From Cladocopium goreaui (lineage: Eukaryota > Sar > Dinophyceae > Suessiales > Symbiodiniaceae), in contig CAMXCT020001454.1 of the NCBI GenBank assembly GCA_947184155.2, positions 50,001 to 114,000 of the forward strand: a stretch of 64,000 nt of DNA. Direction: 5' to 3'. Positions within the stretch are counted from its first letter, which is position 1; each line of letters opens with the position of its first letter. The translations under genes and the position numbers were made by a program. Positions 46,814 through 55,334 of this stretch are shown here, in pieces. The notes beneath the pieces are model-generated. The model was not told the DNA's origin, searched no databases, and worked only from the letters and a program-made list of their open reading frames with translations.

Positions 46814-46915
46814 CAAATAAAGCATAACAACATTAAAGCCAACTTGAGCCAAAATGGTACATCATAATAGATGAAGTCCCACAACCGCCAAAACATTAGT
46901 GAACAAGTACACTAC
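46814..46915 (-). repeat. A1 split direct repeat of YR element 2
   Basis: The outer upstream end of the element on the minus strand; a copy of A2 offset by 7,104 bp. Confidence 0.92.
46843..46860 (-). other. Spliced-leader relic in A1
   Basis: The minus strand reads GTACCATTTTGGCTCAAG about 55 bases from the element's outer end. The last 15 bases equal the 3' end of the dinoflagellate spliced leader. It suggests an ancestor whose RNA was trans-spliced before reverse transcription. Confidence 0.75.
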
Positions 46916-47560
46916 ACATTCATCACTGGGCAGCCATGAATGATGTACCAGGTTGAAGGGGAGACAAGATGCCGAGTCAGCAAAACGTTGTGGCATGACT
47001 AGCCTGCAGCCGCAATAGGAAGGCAAAGTTTTAAGCGTGCATAGTTACTGGGCGCCCAGTTGGAAAATATCCTGCAGAACTGTTCAGGTGCTTCCCGAGC
47101 TTCTTCGTCTCAGTACTATACCTGCAGTGCATTGCATCGTCGCAGCCAGGGGGTTCAGCAAAATATCCAGAATAAGCTTCCACTCACCCACAGAGTGGGC
47201 CAGCTGGATGCCACCGACTCCGAAAAAGGACATTCGATCCATGTGCGCAGTCTTTGCTGCTCACGAGCGCCCCGGGCTGTCCCACAGAGAGTGCCACTGG
47301 GTCGCGCCAGTGTAACTCGCTGCAGTGCAGCCTGGTCCATGGCTCCGGCCCGCTAGATCCTACTCCCCTTACAAAGCAAGACAGACGTGCTAGTGGGACG
47401 AGGCGACAGGACAGCCAAGACAACCAAAAAGCCAACAGACGAATTCAGGGACAAATCAACCTCCAAATGTGACGGGAGGGAGGAAAACACTGTGGCGGGT
47501 GGGTGTGTGTGTGATGTTGGGGCCGGCAGTCCTCTGCAGTTCTTAGTCACCTTAGTAAGC
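46916..47560. other. No gene recognised
   Basis: Flank of the second YR element. Short plus-strand frames at 47037-47356 show no motif. Confidence 0.5.
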
Positions 47561-48440
47561 TGGTAAAAAGCACAGCCCAATCCACCAACAATACGGAAAG
47601 AGCAGACCAGCAACACCAGACAAGAACAAAACCAACAAACACAACAAGAGGCCAAACAAGAAAGGGGCAACAAACGACACACCAAAAAACACACAGGCAG
47701 TGAAGCGGGCAGAGAAGGCCAAAGAACGAACAAAAACGAGGGGGAAGACAGCAGGCGGAGGCCAGCAGCAGCAGGACAAACAACGGGGGCCCAGGGGGAG
47801 GCAGCAAGGACAGGAGGAGGAAGCAGCACAGGCCGAGGAGAAGGGCGCATGCAGCTCTAGCGGCGTCCTGAGGGGGGATCTGGATCAGCCAAAGGTGAAT
47901 ACCTCAGTGCAGGAAGGAAGGGCACCGGAACAGCACTCGCAACATGGTGTAGAGGGCAGAGCCCCACACAGGGCCGAAGCCTTTGTTGCCATGAGGAGAA
48001 GTGAAGACAGGTGCCAAGCCGTCACACCACACCATGCCACAGGCATGACAACCGGGCCGTCGCAAATACAACCAGATACCCAGAGGGAGGGACCAGCAGA
48101 ACCGACTGGACCAGAAGGCACCAGAGGACTAACCGAGGGGGCGGGCAGGGCAGGGGGGAAACGAAGCAAGGAGAGAGCGAGCCAAGCCGAAGCAACCCCA
48201 CACACCAAAAGCAAAGACGAGCAAAGCAACCGAGGAAAAGACAACAGCAACAACGACACCACACAGGAAGCACACAGACCAAAACACACCGGACACAAAG
48301 GGACAACTAGAGCAGGCCGAAGCTAAAAACAGGCCGCACGATAAGGCCCCAGCACACCACCCGGAGAAAGAAAACGGACAAGGAAGAAACCAAGAAAACA
48401 TAGGGCCAACCAGTCAACCGCTAAGACAAGAGGCAAAAAG
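47560..48440 (+). other. T-poor, strand-asymmetric stretch
   Basis: The plus strand is dominated by A, G and C, with very few T over almost 900 bases. A 208-codon frame (47700-48326) rich in Gln, Glu, Lys, Arg and Gly runs through it. Since all stop codons begin with T, an open frame is expected by composition alone, so I do not call it a gene. Confidence 0.7.
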
Positions 48441-48478
48441 AAACACGACACCGAAAAGAAATGAATTACGGAGTACGA

Positions 48479-48716
48479 GTGCACCTGCCCAGTCTGCGGA
48501 CAGACACACAAGTACAGCAAGGATCAAGATCTAACTGTGCGGCGGTAGAATCGAAGTATAAGTGTGAGTGTACTTGTTAGGTCTGCAGGCATGCACACAA
48601 GCATGCTCGCAAGTGCAAAAGAGATCAAGACCTTAGTTCAGCAGTGGTAGAAACGAGGAAACACAACGGGGGTACAGTGCACCTGTCCAGTCTGCGGACA
48701 GACACACACGTACAAA
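48479..48716 (+). repeat. Three degenerate repeats with a CPVCGQTH-type motif
   Basis: Repeats start near 48479, 48568 and 48678. In one frame per copy they read CTCPVCGQTHKYSKDQDL, then a diverged copy with a stop (CTC-stop-VCRHAHKH, ending RDQDLS), then CTCPVCGQTHTYK. Conservation of cysteine and histidine positions suggests decayed zinc-binding repeats. Confidence 0.5.
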
Positions 48717-48903
48717 GGTATTTCTGCACCTTAGTGAAACAGGAGGGGTGAAACAGGCTTCAGGAAGAGAGACCACGAGACTGAAATTAACTCCAAATTA
48801 CTCAAAAAAAGGGGGGGGAGGGGAGGGATCTAGGTCATGCGTAGAGTAGTATGCTCAAGGAAGTGTAGCTTATCGGATTTGAGAGTGGCAGTCCAGCTGT
48901 TTT

Positions 48904-49272
48904 CTAAGGCAAACGAGACAAGGTTACTTTGCTCTTGAGCTGTGGCGAATCGTCGAAGCTCTCTACATTTCGCTTTGAACTCCTCGAGTCAGCTTGAGGT
49001 GGCTTTTTACGCACTCGCCTGCTAGGGAAATCACGATCCTGCACATTCTGCTGTAGCGTAGCTTCCGGAACATAATGGGCCGGCAATTGGTAAAGCACTC
49101 TGCTCGCAACCTTGTCATAGTTGATATTCCAATGAGAGAACATGTGGCGATGGTTCAGTTGTCTTCTTAATTGATCCACAAATTGGTGGAGATCCTTTGT
49201 CACGTGCCAGCGCCGCAGTAGCTGTAGTTGGATGGCCAGTCCAGCGGGCACAGCGTCGCGGTCTGCTTCCAC
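48904..49272 (-). CDS. Possible terminal exon, unknown function
   Basis: The minus-strand frame follows a CTCCCACAG|G acceptor-like site at 49290. It has LAIQLQLLRRWHVTKDLHQF, VDQLRRQLNHRHMFSHWNIN and a basic tail (FPSRRVRKKPP) before a stop at 48904. Composition is balanced and non-repetitive, unlike surrounding frames. SINE copy 1 lies just upstream at 49309-49430. A further coding-like piece (MDTRGYKMDVVEPNVMRGLQ) lies at about 49540-49450, beyond the SINE. No family is recognised. Confidence 0.35.
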   Translation of the reverse strand: MEADRDAVPAGLAIQLQLLRRWHVTKDLHQFVDQLRRQLNHRHMFSHWNINYDKVASRVLYQLPAHYVPEATLQQNVQDRDFPSRRVRKKPPQADSRSSKRNVESFDDSPQLKSKVTLSRLP

Positions 49273-49308
49273 TTTTCTGGAGTTAGGCCTGTGGGAGACG
49301 GGACAATA

Positions 49309-49430
49309 GGCGTCCCTCTGGAGTAGTTGGTAGGGCCAGACTACCGGTGGTGGTTCGATTCGCCGCTGGTCCGCAGGTAAGCCTCAAAGTGGTGACCAGC
49401 CGAAAGGCACCTGGCACTGACCACAAAAAA
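49309..49430 (+). mobile_element. tRNA-derived SINE, copy 1
   Basis: A 122-bp insertion ending in an A run. It is flanked by perfect 18-bp direct repeats GTGGGAGACGGGACAATA at 49291-49308 and 49431-49448. It contains GGTGGTTCGATTC, a B-box-like Pol III promoter element, and shares its 3' half with copy 2. Confidence 0.85.
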
Positions 49431-49749
49431 GTGGGAGACGGGACAATACGTCAAGCGTGACTCTGGTCGCTCCTGCTGGCTGAAGGCCGCGCATGACATT
49501 GGGCTCCACCACGTCCATTTTGTAGCCACGGGTATCCATCTGCAACATATCCATACAGATATTCCCGAATCAATGAAACAGGGGAAAAACCCGCTTGCAG
49601 TGAGACGATGGGATGCAAGTGGAAGAAGATCTTGGTACCTCGTTACCATAGGACCGGGTTTCCATTGTGGGATGCACACAACCAAAGCGAAGCATGGCCT
49701 CCGCAAGCACCAGGCACACCCTGGGGCGGTACCCTTTCCACACCACAAG

Positions 49750-49891
49750 AGGCGACCCGATGGCTCAGTTGGTATGGCGTTGGTCTTGCCAGCGCTGACA
49801 GACTGCCGGTGGTGGTTCGAATCCCGGCTGGTCCACTCGGGAGTCTCAAGTGCGACCCGCCGAAAGGCAACGGGCGCCGACAAAAAAAAAA
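49750..49891 (+). mobile_element. tRNA-derived SINE, copy 2
   Basis: A 142-bp insertion with an A-box (TGGCTCAGTTGGTATGG), a B-box (GGTTCGAATCC) and a 3' A run. It is flanked by perfect 16-bp direct repeats CTTTCCACACCACAAG at 49734-49749 and 49892-49907. It is longer at the 5' end than copy 1. These are hallmarks of LINE-assisted retroposition of a Pol III transcript. Confidence 0.88.
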
Positions 49892-49907
49892 CTTTCCACA
49901 CCACAAG

Positions 49908-50860
49908 TCCCAGGTCAACCGAAGGAGAATGGATCTACTCACCGAGTGACGTGGGAACCGAACCCATTCATTTCCATCAGGAATGTAGCTAAGCTCGCGG
50001 TGGACAAGACCATCGGTTCCTCCCTAACAGTGTTAGGGTCCTGTCGCAAGACAGGTGTATCCCCCTGGGATACATGGAATCGCTAATGACTGGTCACCGA
50101 CCGGTTCACTCTCAACCTTCGGAGAGAGTGGGCTCAATGTACAGTCTGGCCACAGTGAGGACCTTGTTTTCGGCTCTAAGGTCCGAGCTGTGCTCCATAG
50201 GGACTGGAGTCACTGAAAAGGTGACTAAGACTTTCCACTCCTTTCTTGGATCGTCTTCTCCGGTAGCCGCTGGAGTCCGGGAAACCTATGGGAGGGCATC
50301 ATGAGTTGGTCTCCCTTGGATTGAGTGGTAATCATCTTGGGTGAAATGAATGGATTCCGTCTCCACGTCCATTCGGAGTGTACGGTTTACGCTGTACAAC
50401 GATGAATTGACTGCTAGCCAACAGGTTGCCTCCTCGAGACAAGTCTCCAAGTCTCTAAGAGGTTCACCGACCTTGCCTGTTCCCCCGTGTCATCATTGGG
50501 TGTTGCTACAGACACAAGGTAAGGTGAGACCCGTCGGTTCCGTACCACGTGTGCACGGATCGGTCCGGGAGAACCCCGAGATACCGCACGATTACTCAAG
50601 GATGTGCGCAAACACAAACGAGGGTGTGACATGAGGAGCAATCCAACATGTTACCACACGCCGACTAGGGGGATACCAAGGTACCGTGTCAATTCACGGT
50701 TCGTTCGAAACGGGGGCCTACAGCAACCGCTATGCCGTTTAACGTCCCTCCGGACCCTCTCGTCTCCACCTCCCGGTAAGTGATTGCCCAGAAGTCAAAG
50801 TTGCGCTTTACCCCTGAAGTCCTAGCTACTGTCAAGGTCCCTTTATCGCAGCCATGTTTT
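49908..50860. other. No gene recognised
   Basis: Moderate GC, several short frames (for example 50350-50634), no domains. It is not obviously repetitive. Confidence 0.45.
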
Positions 50861-50867
50861 GACCACT

Positions 50868-50962
50868 TTTTTGGACTCTGTTTTAGGGGCCATGATGAAG
50901 CAGGTTTGTTGGCATTCGAGGCGCTCCAAGGCTTACCGAGGCCTGCCCGAGGCACGAGGACA
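50868..50962 (-). repeat. Dispersed repeat, inverted copy
   Basis: Reverse complement of about 53185-53283, and partly of 30393-30465. With the copy at 53 kb it brackets the foldback element. Confidence 0.8.
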
Positions 50963-51339
50963 AAGCGAGACTCACGGGGACTCGAATCTATATACTATGA
51001 GGGTACGCCCATGCGTCACCGCAAAACTGCCTGGTTTGGGGCCCTGGTTTGCTCAATCTTGCGGCCGCTTCTTGCTACTTACATGGGGGAAGGTTTTGGC
51101 AGCAGCAGGTTCCGAGTCCTTTATGGTGGAGAAATCTATTGCAGTTCTGGTGCGCGAGCTGAACCACTTCAAGCAGCAGCGCAAAGCGTTGCGACAGGCA
51201 TCTCAACTGTGTTGCTTTGGCTTGCAGATGCAATTCGTCACTGTTTTCTGATGTTGGCCCTCTTGAGACCATCGCGGAGAACAAGACAGAACAGAAATCG
51301 GCAGCAAAGCGCCGCCAGCGGTTGCTAAAAGCACCCCAG

Positions 51340-51728
51340 CAGCCGCCAAGCTAGTTTTCCCACAGCGCGGAGCGTATAGATGATGAACTTGGACTACTAT
51401 ACCCTGAAAACCGTGGAAATTTGCGGAAAAACATGGCCAGCGTATAGCGTATAGTTGGTTCAATTCGATAAAAAGACCTTACTAAAAAAATCTTTCTTAG
51501 AATGTAAGCCGACCGGCCAAAATGGATCTCACGCCACAGCGCGGAGCGTTTAGTAGGGTACTAAACCGTCTGGCCCGCAACACCAAAATTGTGTTCTCGC
51601 CACAGCGCGGTGGGTTTAGTTGGGCTCTTTGTTAGCACGATTATTTTAGAGATTGAATTTTTTGCGTGACGGGCGCAGCACTTTGAGAACCCCGTACGGC
51701 CATCTGAAAAGTGAAGCGCGGCTGGATA
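51340..51728 (+). repeat. Left inverted arm of foldback element
   Basis: Pairs with 52745-53128. It includes three CACAGCGCGG boxes and a single inverted copy of the 52-bp unit found as a tandem array on the right side. Confidence 0.78.
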
Positions 51729-51734
51729 CTTTTA

Positions 51735-52480
51735 TTTGACGCCTCCACATGGAGCAGTGCAAAGGTGGAAGCCGATGGTGCCAAGCACACACTGCCCTGT
51801 GGGTAGATCTCCTTCATTGGGGTCCAGATGAAAGATTTCCCTCATTTGCAGAGGAAACCAACAAAGCTATATTTAGTTGCAAAGCTGAAAAAATTGCAGT
51901 AGTGAACTCTTTCTCATCAATGTGGTTGGAAATCAACAGCGCTCTTGCAGCAGAAGGACAGCGCCCATCACAGTGGCAAGCCCAACCTGAAGCCTCCACC
52001 AAGAAAGATAAACGCGATCTTTGACCCTCAGCTATGATTGCTGTAGCTCCCCTTTTTTCTTCACTGGAAGATTGGACTATCTACACACACACACCGAAAG
52101 CCGATGTGACGCTCGGAGATTTACAGATGCTTCAAAAGCGGCTTGTAGTGTTCAGATTTACAGTTCCTGTGGAGAATCCCGACATCGGCATTCCTGCAAA
52201 GGGGAATCGTCGATGTTTGCGCTTCCAGACTCCAGACTTGCAGTTGCAAATCCAAGATGAGGATTTGACGTATTTTTAAATCCCCGCGCCCCATCTTCAA
52301 TGTTGGACGGAGGCTTAAATGTTGCAGTTTCACCTTTTGAACTGATAGCCATCAAAAGAAATTTTGCCTGAGGTCACATCCACAAATTGGAATTCACTTC
52401 TTACTTGCAATAGCATCAACACACCCTCAACATTGACAATGGGGTCGCAGGGGTTCAGTTTGTGGTTGGTCCTTGTGGGG
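51735..52480. other. Interior of foldback element, no gene recognised
   Basis: Short plus-strand frames (51749-52024) without motifs. No DDE transposase or other transposition protein can be seen. Confidence 0.45.
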
Positions 52481-52493
52481 CCATGCAAGGAAA

Positions 52494-52805
52494 GATGGCC
52501 GTACAGGGTTCTCAAGGGGCTGCGCCTGCCACGCTTCAATGTTTAAGATGGCCATACTGGGTTCTCAAGCGCAGCGCCTGCCGCGCGTTAACCTTTAAGA
52601 TGGCCGTACTGTGTTCTCAAGCGCTGCACCTGCCGCACTTCAACCTTTACGATGGCCGCACGGAGTTCTCAAGCGCTGCACCTGCCGCGCTTCAACTTTG
52701 AAGATGGCCGCACAGGGTTCTCAAGCGCTGCGCCTGCCGCGCTTCAACCTTTAAGATGGCCGTACGCGGTTCTCAAGTGCTGCGCCCGTCACGCAAACAA
52801 TGGAA
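52494..52805. repeat. 52-bp minisatellite, six copies
   Basis: Units begin with GATGGCC at 52494, 52547, 52599, 52651, 52703 and 52755, giving a period of 52-53. Each contains GTTCTCAAG and CTGCCGCGC-like segments. The last unit merges into the right arm of the foldback element. Confidence 0.9.
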
Positions 52806-53128
52806 TTTGTAGAATAATCGTACAAATAAAGAGCCCAACTAAACCCACCGCGCTGTGGCGAGAACACAATTTTGGTGTTGCGGGCCAGACGGTTTAGTAC
52901 CCTACTAAACGCTCCGCGCTGTGGCGTGAGATCCATTTTGGCCGGTCGGCTTACATTCTAAGAAAGATTTTTTTTAGTAAGGTCTTTTTATCGAATTGAA
53001 CCAACTATACGCCATACGCTGGCCATGTTTTTCCGCAAATTTCCACGGTTTTCAGGGTATAGTAGTCTAAGTTCATCAACTATACGCTCCGCGCTGTGGG
53101 AAAACGCACATCCTAGCTTGGCGGCGGT
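52745..53128 (-). repeat. Right inverted arm of foldback element
   Basis: Reverse complement of the left arm. The tandem 52-bp units extend inward from it. Confidence 0.78.
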
Positions 53129-53214
53129 GCCTGCCACATGTTGACGTCCTCAAAGGCGGTTTCTTCCACAGTAGCTCCTGCCATGCGTGCCTCGGGCAGG
53201 CCTCGGTAAGCCTT

Positions 53215-53359
53215 GGAGCGCCTCGAATGCCAACAAACCTGCTTCATCATGGCTCCCAAAACAGGATCCAAAAAACCAGTAGAAACATGGCGGCCAGAAA
53301 GGGACCTCGACTGTACAAGAAACAAAGTGGGACGCAGAGAGAGAAAAAGCATGTATTAA
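53215..53359 (+). repeat. Dispersed repeat, copy 2
   Basis: Nearly identical to 30393-30537, including GGAGCGCCTCGAATG at the start and AAAAAGCATGTATTA at the end. Its upstream extension (53185-53214) matches the inverted copy at 50.9 kb. Confidence 0.85.
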
Positions 53360-53380
53360 CACTTACGCTCATGCTAGTGC

Positions 53381-53619
53381 GTCGCAAATCTGCTTGCAAA
53401 ACCTCTGCGGGCAGCAGCAAAATTCTCCGATGGCTGACCCCACTTTTGGGTCCAAATCTGGATCCCAAAACGGGGCCCAAGCAAAGACCTAAAAGAAGGA
53501 ATGAAAATGTGATCCAATTCTGGACCCCATTTTGGGGTCCATATTTGGACCCAAAAATGGGGTCAGCCATCGGAGAATTTCGCTGCTGCCCGCACATGTT
53601 GTGCAAGCAGATTTGCGAC
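53381..53619. repeat. Large hairpin, about 100-bp arms
   Basis: The left arm from 53381 (GTCGCAAATCTGCTTGC) and right arm ending 53619 (its reverse complement) pair for about 100 bp with scattered mismatches around a spacer of some 30-50 bp. Short internal palindromes such as CCCATTTTGGGG-type steps lie near the tip. It could be a MITE-like insertion. Confidence 0.82.
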
Positions 53620-53639
53620 CCTGCAGCTTGAACATGAAT

Positions 53640-54316
53640 GTCAACTCATACCTTTTTCTCTTTGTGCGGCCCAAGTCCGGTTGCTACTGTACATCAAGCC
53701 CTCTAGGACAGAAAGCTCCGTGCACTTCGGGCATCCATTACTTCGACGCTCACCGGCTACGAGCTCATCTGCTACAGGCTTCGAAGCTCCAACTCAATCC
53801 TCGCACCAGCAATATCACAGGACCTGAAGGCGGAGCAGGGGACGCAGTGGAATATCCTTCCTCGGAAGAAGAGCGAGACACCACGGATGCTGAGACCGAT
53901 GCTGAAGCGACTTTGGATGAAGAGTCTTGGTGTCCGCCTATCCCGGACACGCCAGATGACTCCACCGAAAATGAGACCGCCGGAGCCGCCGACAAGCTGG
54001 AAACCATGTTGAATGGGTCTCAACCGCAATCGAACATATTCTTCCAGCCAGACAACCTCGACGCCTTTCCGGCTTTATGGCTGCAGACGAAATTGACTAT
54101 CTCGTTGACCTCCATCCAAGATAAGTTTGCCAAATTGTTCATGACAATTGCAGCTGAACTGTGGTTGCGAGGACGCATCGAGACCCTCGAGGCAGTCTTT
54201 CAGGCTGCTGCCAGAAACTTCACTATTCGGCTCGCCAAAAAATCAGCGAAGTATTTGTGCTCGCTAATGAGGCGTGCGGCGGAGACCTTGGCCAACCAGA
54301 AACGGAATGGCTTCTC
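53640..54316 (+). pseudogene. ORF cut by the copia 5' LTR
   Basis: The open frame runs into the LTR at 54317. It has an acidic stretch (SSEEERDTTDAETDAEATLD) followed by a helical region (KLTISLTSIQDKFAKLF, then GRIETLEAVFQAAARNF, then AAETLANQKRNGF). Composition is gene-like, but no family is recognised. The apparent last 18 codons are LTR sequence. The rest should resume beyond the 3' LTR, outside the window, if the insertion was simple. Confidence 0.45.
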
Positions 54317-55175
54317 TGTGAATATATGGTATTGGACCGTCGTGCTTCTTCACGATGCACGCTGGGATTAGACCGTTGTGCACCTCTATTTGGTACAATA
54401 GTTCATTGGATGATGCTTCTATGATACTGCATTTGACTTCGGTATTCATTGAGATTCTGCACTTTTGATGAGCTGAGAATGTTCTAGAATGGACGGTATT
54501 TCATTGGATGCGATTTCGGTGACATTGCGTTTTGACCTCTGTATTTGCTGGAATTTGCGTTTTCAATGAGACGAGAGTGTTTTTCGAGCTTTAGGGATTT
54601 AGCCGATTTGATCACAGTTTGTTTGGAACGGTTTTGGAAACATTTGAACATTTTCGGAAACGTTCGGAACAGTTGAGAAGTATTTCAAACATTTTTGGAC
54701 CGTTTGGAAATGATTTGACATCACGAAGTTGTTCGTCAAATCATGCTGTAAAGATTTCTGTGAATATCATCATTGGATGATATGGAAACGGCAGGTTTTG
54801 GTGCAACCAATTTTGTCGATGTTGTTAGCTAACAACATCGCCTGTGACGCTAAAGTACTATGAGTGGTTGATTCTTTGTTTGGATTGGTTAAATCAACCA
54901 CTTATGGTACTAACTAGCTACACGTTAGGTCGGAATCGTTGATTGTTGCGTAGGATGTTATCTGAAACAACTTTTGATCTGGAATCCGCAGTTGGTACAG
55001 CAGTTTTTTGTTTTTGAGAAGTCCGTGTGACTTTGTGTTGCTCAACCAGAGAGTGGCTCGAGTAACAAGAGAATTTAAGACACTTGGTTTTGTGCCTTGT
55101 GTGACCTGTTTGTTGACGGCGCGAAAAGGATTTGGAACTCGCTGAGCTGAGTTGGGGTTCATTAAGATTTTTACA
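54317..55175 (+). repeat. 5' LTR of copia element
   Basis: 859 bp from TGTGAATATA to TTACA. Its upstream end is set by matching the 3' LTR, and its downstream end by the primer site beginning TGG. It contains a perfect 24-bp palindrome at 54817-54840 and a 19-bp-arm hairpin at 54855-54910. Confidence 0.93.
54817..54910 (+). promoter_or_regulatory. Two adjacent RNA hairpins in the LTR
   Basis: 54817-54840 is a perfect 24-bp palindrome centred on TTAGCTAA. Arms 54855-54873 and 54892-54910 pair over 19 bp with only two mismatches, both compatible with G-U pairs in RNA. They would lie in the 5' untranslated leader if transcription starts upstream. Role unknown. Confidence 0.55.
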
Positions 55176-55193
55176 TGGTAGCGGGAGCCTTCG
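55176..55193 (+). promoter_or_regulatory. tRNA primer-binding site
   Basis: TGGTAGCGGGAGCC immediately follows the LTR terminal CA. The first eight bases are those of an initiator-methionine tRNA primer site as used by Ty1; the remaining bases should be compared with this organism's own tRNAs. Confidence 0.7.
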
Positions 55194-55334
55194 GGTATCT
55201 CTACTAGAGATCCAGGTCTTCAATGAACAGTCCAGGTGCAGGAGGTGTTGGTCCTGAGTCGTTCTTTAGTCCAGGTCAAGCTGAACGAGGTCAAGCTGGT
55301 GCAGGTCGTGCTGCTGCGGCAGGGGTGACTGCGG

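Larger units (their letters stand above)
39152..46915 (-). mobile_element. Tyrosine-recombinase retrotransposon 2 with split direct repeats, decayed
   Basis: Minus-strand order is A1 (46814-46915), recombinase remnant, CCCH-finger gag, methyltransferase-like domain, RT, RNase H, B1 (39814-40070), A2 (39710-39813), about 300 bp, then B2 (39152-39410). A1 and A2 are near-identical at about 102 bp; B1 and B2 are near-identical at about 258 bp apart from a 2-bp microsatellite change and a C/T difference. B1 and A2 abut at 39813/39814. The outer flanks (ACCAA before, ATTCA after) show no target duplication, as expected for YR integration. Internal genes carry many frameshifts although the repeats are still similar. 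The recombinase lying first, before gag, is unusual for DIRS-type elements. Confidence 0.85.
51340..53128. mobile_element. Foldback element with long inverted arms
   Basis: The left arm (about 51340-51728) and right arm (about 52745-53128) are reverse complements with high identity over more than 330 bp. They start from CTAGCTTGGCGGC-type ends; the right arm has a small extra insert of about 8 bp next to its end. The motif CACAGCGCGG occurs three times in each arm (first near 51362, 51536 and 51601). The interior of about 1 kb has no transposase motif. It could be a non-autonomous DNA transposon; no target duplication is evident. Confidence 0.72.

Noticed and set aside
47700..48326. 208-codon hydrophilic ORF
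   Set aside because: Stop codons need T, and the strand is almost T-free, so the open frame carries no evidence for a gene.
49750..49830. Functional tRNA gene
   Set aside because: A and B boxes are present, but the acceptor and D stems do not pair well, an A tail follows, and target duplications flank it; it is a SINE.
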